A DNA stretch of 10,052 nt from a bacterium (lineage in GTDB: Bacteria; Chlamydiota; Chlamydiia; Chlamydiales; SM23-39). Where the stretch lies: NCBI GenBank assembly GCA_021818045.1, contig JAKAFF010000035.1, positions 1-10,052 of the forward strand. Reading direction: 5' to 3'. Below, piece after piece: positions 6,108 to 10,052 of the stretch. Within the stretch, counting starts at the first letter, position 1. Every line of letters begins with the position of its first letter. The position numbers were made by a program, and so were the translations under genes. The notes beneath the pieces were generated by a model. It worked only from the letters and a program-made list of their open reading frames with translations. It searched no databases and was not told the origin of the DNA.

Positions 6108-7007
6108 ATGAAAAAACACCCCATTTGCACCATCGTCAATTTTTGTTCTAATGAAAGTCGATTCCTCAAGGGCTGTATCGAACAGGCTCTGATTTTTTCT
6201 AGTCAAGTGATTGTCCCCGTGTGCGATCATTTTTTTGACGGCACTCCTGAAAATCGGCCCCTGCTCGAACAGATTTATGCTGCGTTTCCCGAATGTCTCT
6301 TTGTGGAGTATCCTTATATTCCTCAAAAAATCCCTAAAAAACTTTGGAAAAGCGTAGATTCAGCCCATTTTTGGCACAGTTTTTCTAGACTTGTGGGGTA
6401 TTCGTTTGTCGAGGAAGATATTGAAACCATCCTTTTTTTGGATGCGGATGAAATTCCCGATGGACGAAAATTTGCCAGATGGCTGGATGCGAGTGATTAC
6501 CAACATCACACCGCATTAAAATTGGCCAATTACTGGTATTTTCGCGATCCTACACATCAAGCGCTCCCCTTTGAAGATTCTGTAGTGCTTGTACAAAAAA
6601 AAGCTGTCGAATCGGAGCTGCTGTTGAGACAAGAAGAGCGCGATGCGATTTACAACCTACTACCTGGCCCTAAAAGGCGCCACGTGACTGCGGGCGATGG
6701 GACCCCCATGTTTCATCACTACAGTTGGGTGCGGACACAAGATGAGATGCTCAAAAAGGTGCGCTCTTGGGGCCATAAAGCAGATCGCGACTGGGTGCAG
6801 CTTGTGAATGAAGAATTTACTGCGCCATTTCGAGGAACAGACTTTATTCATGGATATTCATACAAATCGGTCCAACCCTTTCTCAATATCTGTTTTGATA
6901 TGCCCCAATTTGAAGCAAAAGGGCTCTCCGCGGTCAAACGGCTAACGGCTCAAGAGGCGATTCAATTGATAAAATTTCGAAAGGCCTGGAACTTTCTTGA
7001 TTTTTGA
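6108..7007 (+). CDS. Glycosyltransferase (GT-A fold, GT2/GT17-like)
   Basis: Predicted sugar transferase of 299 aa with no signal peptide or membrane helix, so a cytosolic or membrane-associated enzyme. The N-terminus (ICTIVNFCSNES) matches the first strand of GT2-like enzymes, with few residues before it. The metal/nucleotide-sugar motif is FLDADEIP (110-117), with D112-x-D114 followed by E115. The HHYSWVRT element (203-210) and the following EEM-like LKKVRSWGH segment are shared with bacterial proteins annotated as GT17-type (beta-1,4-N-acetylglucosaminyltransferase-like) or generic glycosyltransferases. Donor and acceptor cannot be deduced. It is alone on its strand, divergent from trkA, and followed 31 bp later by a tRNA gene, so it gives no operon clue to the glycan. 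The ATG at 6108 has no Shine-Dalgarno sequence. Confidence 0.85.
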   Translation: MKKHPICTIVNFCSNESRFLKGCIEQALIFSSQVIVPVCDHFFDGTPENRPLLEQIYAAFPECLFVEYPYIPQKIPKKLWKSVDSAHFWHSFSRLVGYSFVEEDIETILFLDADEIPDGRKFARWLDASDYQHHTALKLANYWYFRDPTHQALPFEDSVVLVQKKAVESELLLRQEERDAIYNLLPGPKRRHVTAGDGTPMFHHYSWVRTQDEMLKKVRSWGHKADRDWVQLVNEEFTAPFRGTDFIHGYSYKSVQPFLNICFDMPQFEAKGLSAVKRLTAQEAIQLIKFRKAWNFLDF

Positions 7008-7026
7008 GCTGCACTTCGGCGATGAT
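6997..7026 (+). promoter_or_regulatory. Possible promoter for tRNA-Arg and the downstream genes
   Basis: TTGATT (6997-7002) and GATGAT (7021-7026) are separated by 18 bp and each matches the sigma70 consensus at 4 of 6 positions. The -35 lies in the last codons of the glycosyltransferase gene. Transcription would start near 7033, just before the tRNA 5' end at 7039. Low-confidence visual match. Confidence 0.25.
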
Positions 7027-7038
7027 AGATGACATTGT

Positions 7039-7112
7039 GCACTGGTAGCTCAGTTGGATAGAGTACCTGGCTACGAACCAGGGGGTCAGAGGTTCGAATC
7101 CTCTCCAGTGCG
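7039..7112 (+). tRNA. tRNA-Arg (anticodon ACG)
   Basis: A complete cloverleaf. The acceptor arm is GCACTGG (7039-7045) with CCAGTGC (7105-7111) and discriminator G7112. The D arm is GCTC...GAGT. The anticodon stem CCTGG/CCAGG (7066-7070/7078-7082) holds loop CTACGAA, with anticodon ACG at 7073-7075. The variable region is 5 nt, and the T arm AGAGG/CCTCT carries loop TTCGAAT. The 3' CCA is not encoded. A34 should be deaminated to inosine by TadA to read CGU, CGC and CGA. The next base (7113) is the A of the following gene's ATG. Confidence 0.97.
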
Positions 7113-7745
7113 ATGCTCGTCTATCCTTTCCCCTCGGGTCCTTTAGGTACCCGGGCTTTGTTGCTTCGGTGTCCTGATTCAGGGAAAGGGGCTGTGATCG
7201 ACCCCTCCTCGGGAAGTCTCGCTTTTGTATTGGCCAAAGCGCAAGAGTTGGGGGTAGCGATTGAAAAAATTTTATTAACCCATTCTCATTGGGACCACTT
7301 TGTGGATGCAGCGGCTTTAAAACAACAAACGCAAGCGGCTCTTTATGTCCACCCACTAGATCGCGCCAACTTACAAAACCCTGGTTGTGATGGGATTCCG
7401 CTTTTTTTCCCAGTGCAGCCCGTCACACCAGATGTACTGCTCGTAGAAGGGGAGATCGTGGATGTAGGGCGGCTGCAATTACAAGTCATCCACACACCCG
7501 GGCATTCTCCTGGCAGCGTCTGTTTTTATCTGGCAGACCACCACCTACTTATTGCTGGAGACACCCTATTTCAAGGTGGGATGGGCAACTTATCGCTACC
7601 TACAGCTTGTTCACAAGACATGTGGGAAAGTCTTAAAAAACTCTCTGCCCTGCCTCCACAAACCCGGGTAGTTCCGGGTCATGGACAAGACACAACGATC
7701 GGCCAAGAGAGTTGGATTGCAAATATCGCATGGAGTAAGCAATGA
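7113..7745 (+). CDS. Metallo-beta-lactamase-fold hydrolase (glyoxalase II-like)
   Basis: A 210-aa soluble dinuclear metal hydrolase of the glyoxalase II/YcbL group, whose members cleave thioesters such as S-lactoylglutathione; the true substrate here is unknown. All metal ligands are present: THSHWDH (H57, H59, D61, H62), H131 in TPGHS, D150 in AGDT and H190 in PGHG. The N-terminal FPSGPLGTRALLL resembles the usual first strands of the family (xxxGPLxTNxYLL), which supports the ATG at 7113. That ATG begins on the base after tRNA-Arg, and no Shine-Dalgarno sequence is possible except within the tRNA T arm. It lacks the C-terminal substrate domain of true GloB, as in YcbL. Its stop overlaps the peroxiredoxin start by 4 nt (ATGA), so the two are probably made together. 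Confidence 0.92.
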   Translation: MLVYPFPSGPLGTRALLLRCPDSGKGAVIDPSSGSLAFVLAKAQELGVAIEKILLTHSHWDHFVDAAALKQQTQAALYVHPLDRANLQNPGCDGIPLFFPVQPVTPDVLLVEGEIVDVGRLQLQVIHTPGHSPGSVCFYLADHHLLIAGDTLFQGGMGNLSLPTACSQDMWESLKKLSALPPQTRVVPGHGQDTTIGQESWIANIAWSKQ

Positions 7746-8341
7746 CATTAGTTGGAAAAAAAGCACCTCAGTTTACGTCGCAAGCAGTAATACGCGGCAA
7801 ATGCAGCAACCTGTCGCTTGCCGATTATAATGGCAAGTATGTGGTTTTGTTTTTCTATCCATTAGACTTTACATTTGTGTGTCCTACAGAGCTACATGCA
7901 TTTGAAGAAAGGCTTGCAGATTTTGCGAAACGCGACGCACAAGTGATTGGCTGTTCGATCGACAGCGTATTTTGTCATACGGCTTGGCTCAATACTCCTA
8001 AAACACAGGGGGGGATTCAAGGGATTACTTATCCGATCGTGGCGGACATTCATAAGGCGATCTCTCGAGCTTATGACGTGTTGAATGAAGAAGAAGGGGT
8101 GGCGTATCGGGGGCTATTTCTCATCGATAAAAAGGGAGTCATCCGCCACCTTCTAGTCAATGATCTTCCATTGGGACGCTCTGTCGATGAGGCGCTGCGC
8201 CTATTAGATGCCTTGATTTTTCATGAAACGCACGGAGAAGTGTGTCCTGCGAATTGGAAGGCGGGTGAGCGGGCGATGAAGCCGAACGAGCAAGGACTCA
8301 CCAGCTATTTTTCGAAAAACCACAAACAAAAGAATGAGTAA
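7742..8341 (+). CDS. ahpC: Typical 2-Cys peroxiredoxin (AhpC/Prx1 family)
   Basis: Thiol peroxidase that reduces hydrogen peroxide, organic peroxides and peroxynitrite in the cytosol. It is 199 aa, the normal family length. The peroxidatic cysteine is C47 in FYPLDFTFVCPTEL, with the catalytic threonine three residues before it (T44). The resolving cysteine is C168 in GEVCPANW, so it is a typical 2-Cys enzyme that forms inter-subunit disulfides. R/D-rich loop VIGCSIDSVFCH and GVAYRGLFLIDKKGVIRH match Prx1/AhpC enzymes. The C-terminus keeps an aromatic YF, which is associated with sensitivity to overoxidation when a GGLG motif is also present; that loop here reads TQGGIQGI. GGAG-like Shine-Dalgarno sequence GGAG (7732-7735) sits 6 nt before the ATG, which overlaps the hydrolase stop. 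The reductant is unknown: no ahpF or thioredoxin gene is in the window. Confidence 0.95.
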   Translation: MTLVGKKAPQFTSQAVIRGKCSNLSLADYNGKYVVLFFYPLDFTFVCPTELHAFEERLADFAKRDAQVIGCSIDSVFCHTAWLNTPKTQGGIQGITYPIVADIHKAISRAYDVLNEEEGVAYRGLFLIDKKGVIRHLLVNDLPLGRSVDEALRLLDALIFHETHGEVCPANWKAGERAMKPNEQGLTSYFSKNHKQKNE

Positions 8342-8376
8342 GCCAAAACCAACTTTTGAATTCATTTGTGTATACC

Positions 8377-9588
8377 ATGCCTGCTTGCAACAAACTGACC
8401 GAGCGCCTTGTGGTGACTACCTGCGTATGTGCGCTCACCTCCGCCGCCTTGCAATTACCACCCCCCGTCATTGTGATCTCTGCATTGGCAGCAGCAGCGT
8501 TAGGATGGCTCAGTTCCTACTTTGGTCAAATGGCCTACCCATCACCGCCAGACGTGCCCAGATTACCACCCCTTTACCAACGCTCTCGCTCTCCCCAAAT
8601 ACTCAGCCCTGAACAAAGAGATTTGTCTGTTAGGAGGTCTTGCCACGTATACGAAAGTTTAAGGACGCAAAAAGAAAGGGCAGCATGTCAGCAAGCCAGT
8701 CAAAATGATAATTCCGCTTTTGCATATCTCCCATGTCCAGCAATAGAGGCGCAAGTGCAAAACCATTCATTGCAAGTATCCACCTGCCAAGTGGGTGTTT
8801 GCAGCGCTCAAGGCCGAAGAGACTCAATGGAAGATGAGCATCTTTCCATCGCCTTTCAATTCATACGCTCTCATGACACCCCACCAGTGCCGGTTGTATT
8901 ATTTGGCATTTTCGATGGCCATGGAGGCGCCTTAGCATCCCAATATCTAAAACAGAATTTACAAAGTGTATTGACCCAGATTCTTGGACTGTTTTGTAAA
9001 GACTCTCTGTCAGATGAAAATATCTGGAACGCATTAAAAATCACATTTGTCAGGCTGCATCGAGATTTTTTGACTGAGTATCCAAAAGATCGATCGGGGT
9101 CCACTGCGACAGTAGCGATCATTTTAAATGGGAAATTATGGGTTGCAAATGTAGGAGATTCCAGAACAATTTTAACCCAACCAGAAAATGGCTCTCAATT
9201 GAGCGAAGATGCAAAACCGCAAGACCCTTATTACAAAAACGGGATTGAACATCGGGGCGGCTTTGTACTTACAGCGGGAACATCCCGCAACCTGCTCAAT
9301 AGGAGACTGGCTACTGCTAGGGCGATTGGCGATCGCGCGGTTGAGCGTGGGCTAAACCCAAGACCTAAGATTACGATGCGCGATCTTGCCGATATCCCTC
9401 CAAAGACCCACCTAATTCTTGCCTGTGATGGCCTTTACGATGTTGCGAGCACAAGACAAGTTGCGAATGTCATCCGAGCGCAGCAAGGCAAGGATCCCGA
9501 AGCCCTGGCGCGAGATCTTGTATTCTCTGCATTACAAGCTCGATCTGAAGATAATGTTTCCGTTCTCGTTATCCCCTTATCCGACTAG
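8377..9588 (+). CDS. Membrane-anchored PP2C-family Ser/Thr protein phosphatase
   Basis: Metal-dependent (Mn/Mg) protein phosphatase, 403 aa from the ATG at 8377; an in-frame TTG at 8356 would add 7 residues. Two hydrophobic segments (about 11-26 and 30-48) suggest a membrane hairpin or anchor, followed by a proline-rich linker. The PP2C domain runs from about 135 to the end with all metal-site motifs: DSMED (149-153), DGHGG (D180), GSTATVAII and VANVGDSR, then LSEDAKP, ATARAIGDR, CDGLYD (D351) and EDN (D392). The organisation is of the eukaryote-like (PPM) type rather than the short bacterial Stp type. Chlamydia species encode a PP2C that pairs with Ser/Thr kinases; here no kinase gene is present. 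It starts 35 nt after ahpC, probably in the same transcript, though with no clear Shine-Dalgarno sequence. If the hairpin topology holds, the catalytic domain is cytosolic. Confidence 0.9.
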   Translation: MPACNKLTERLVVTTCVCALTSAALQLPPPVIVISALAAAALGWLSSYFGQMAYPSPPDVPRLPPLYQRSRSPQILSPEQRDLSVRRSCHVYESLRTQKERAACQQASQNDNSAFAYLPCPAIEAQVQNHSLQVSTCQVGVCSAQGRRDSMEDEHLSIAFQFIRSHDTPPVPVVLFGIFDGHGGALASQYLKQNLQSVLTQILGLFCKDSLSDENIWNALKITFVRLHRDFLTEYPKDRSGSTATVAIILNGKLWVANVGDSRTILTQPENGSQLSEDAKPQDPYYKNGIEHRGGFVLTAGTSRNLLNRRLATARAIGDRAVERGLNPRPKITMRDLADIPPKTHLILACDGLYDVASTRQVANVIRAQQGKDPEALARDLVFSALQARSEDNVSVLVIPLSD

Positions 9589-9639
9589 CAGGTTAAAAAA
9601 AATCAAGTAAGGAATGAAAGATAGGTCCGTCTGTTTGTG

Positions 9640-9667
9640 TGTGCATAAATAATTTTATTTTGATAAT
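9640..9667 (+). promoter_or_regulatory. Weak promoter candidate before the autotransporter-like gene
   Basis: GATAAT (9662-9667, 5 of 6 to TATAAT) lies in AT-rich DNA 27 bases before the ATG at 9695. Only a poor -35 (TGTGCA, 9640-9645, 16-bp spacer) precedes it. An A-tract (A8 at 9595-9602) lies further upstream. Nothing else is recognisable in the 106-bp gap after the phosphatase gene. Confidence 0.25.
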
Positions 9668-9694
9668 GTGCTCCATAGAGTGTTGATCGGGCAT

Positions 9695-9952
9695 ATGGAT
9701 AAATGTTTTGCAGCCTTTCTGTTGGCGAGTATTTTGCGCACCGCTATTATTAATGCAACGGATTATCAGTGGAATGTAAATGGCAATGGCAATTGGGGCA
9801 CGGCTGCAAATTGGCTTCCCTCAACAGGCTTTCCTAATGCGATAGATGATACAGCGACTTTCCCATCGACGATGACTGTTCCGAGCACCATTACTCTCAC
9901 TGCTGCCTACACGGCTGGATCTGTCACTGTTCAATATACTGCTCCCCGTTAA
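9695..9952 (+). pseudogene. Autotransporter-like surface protein, truncated by an IS
   Basis: The ATG at 9695 starts an 85-aa product with a signal peptide (hydrophobic residues 5-19, cleavage predicted after INA at 19-21). Its mature start, YQWNVNGNGNWGTAANW, is the kind of motif found at the N-terminus of autotransporter passengers with beta-strand repeats, including large surface proteins of environmental chlamydiae. Those proteins usually exceed several hundred residues. This one stops at TAA 9950-9952, just before an IS3-type transposase. The last five codons before the stop (from 9935) look like IS-end sequence rather than passenger. The fragment may still be made and exported, but it has no beta-barrel. 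The remainder is expected on the far side of the IS, outside the window. Earlier in-frame starts (GTG 9668 and 9680) are possible but lengthen the signal peptide. Confidence 0.65.
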
Positions 9953-10052
9953 GACAAGAAAGGGTCTAACCGAGTAAACTGATTAACCGATAACACGGGC
10001 GTTTACGATGAAAAGACGACAATGGACACCGGAGCAAAAAACCAAAATAATT
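9935..10052 (+). mobile_element. Left end of an IS3-family insertion sequence (partial)
   Basis: From about 9935 the sequence (TACTGCTCCCCGTTAAGAC) resembles the terminal repeats of IS150-like IS3-family elements, which often begin near TGTACTGC-CCCC. It is followed by about 55 bp of leader and a transposase start. The exact outer base and any target duplication cannot be set, because the other end is beyond the window. Confidence 0.5.
10008..10052 (+). CDS. IS3-family transposase OrfA, N-terminal fragment
   Basis: Fifteen codons are visible before the window ends, reading MKRRQWTPEQKTKII. This R-R-x-W-T-P-E-x-K start is characteristic of the helix-turn-helix OrfA (InsE/IS911-type) protein of IS3-family elements, which binds the terminal repeats; OrfB, made by frameshifting, supplies the DDE integrase. 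No strong Shine-Dalgarno sequence precedes the ATG. Whether the element is intact cannot be judged from this window. Confidence 0.7.
   Translation, partial: MKRRQWTPEQKTKII

Noticed and set aside
6934..7356. Minus-strand 140-aa open frame spanning the tRNA
   Set aside because: It reads antisense through the tRNA and both neighbouring genes; the translated tRNA-antisense motif is a well-known artefact and the protein has no family features.
8334..8612. Plus-strand 92-aa frame whose ATG overlaps the ahpC stop region
   Set aside because: The start position is tempting, but the frame runs through the PP2C N-terminal coding region and lacks signal or domain features, while the PP2C frame continues into a full catalytic domain.

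Overview
The window looks like a chromosomal segment from a bacterium of the phylum Chlamydiota, probably an environmental (Parachlamydia/Simkania/Waddlia-like) lineage. The basis is inference. Base composition is close to balanced. A eukaryote-like membrane-anchored PP2C phosphatase sits beside a 2-Cys peroxiredoxin. There is a GroEL gene with a GGM tail and the start of an autotransporter-like surface protein. From memory, Chlamydia trachomatis also has ahpC next to a second groEL copy. None of this is decisive, and no 16S or other marker gene is present.

Layout, left to right. (1) 1-1322: 3' four-fifths of a groEL gene, cut by the window edge and followed by a hairpin. (2) 1411-2381: a small accessory-looking stretch on the plus strand. 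It has an exported 186-aa protein of unknown function, a cluster of three perfect 10-bp inverted repeats, a probable 59-aa lipoprotein whose start codon lies in the third repeat, and what may be the decayed C-terminus of a DUF4143-type ATPase. (3) 2376-6072, minus strand: a tightly coupled three-gene unit, trkA-trkH-prmA. TrkA is the cytosolic NAD-binding gating subunit and TrkH the potassium-conducting membrane subunit. PrmA, the ribosomal protein L11 methyltransferase, trails them. Both junctions are stop/start overlaps. (4) 6108-7007, plus strand: a glycosyltransferase divergent from trkA across only 35 bp. (5) 7039-9588, plus strand: tRNA-Arg(ACG), a metallo-beta-lactamase-fold hydrolase whose ATG directly follows the last tRNA base, a 2-Cys peroxiredoxin overlapping it by 4 nt, and the PP2C phosphatase. 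This reads as a stress/detoxification cluster. (6) 9695-10052: the 5' end of an autotransporter-like gene, apparently cut by an IS3-family insertion sequence whose transposase starts at 10008 and runs off the window.

Most genes are conserved housekeeping functions. The points most worth a second look are the overlapping hairpins at 2022-2102, the roughly 45-residue insert beside the first TrkH selectivity filter, the zero-spacing tRNA/hydrolase junction, and the IS-disrupted surface protein. I see no CRISPR array, no toxin-antitoxin or phage-defence locus, and no gene-free stretch above 300 bases.
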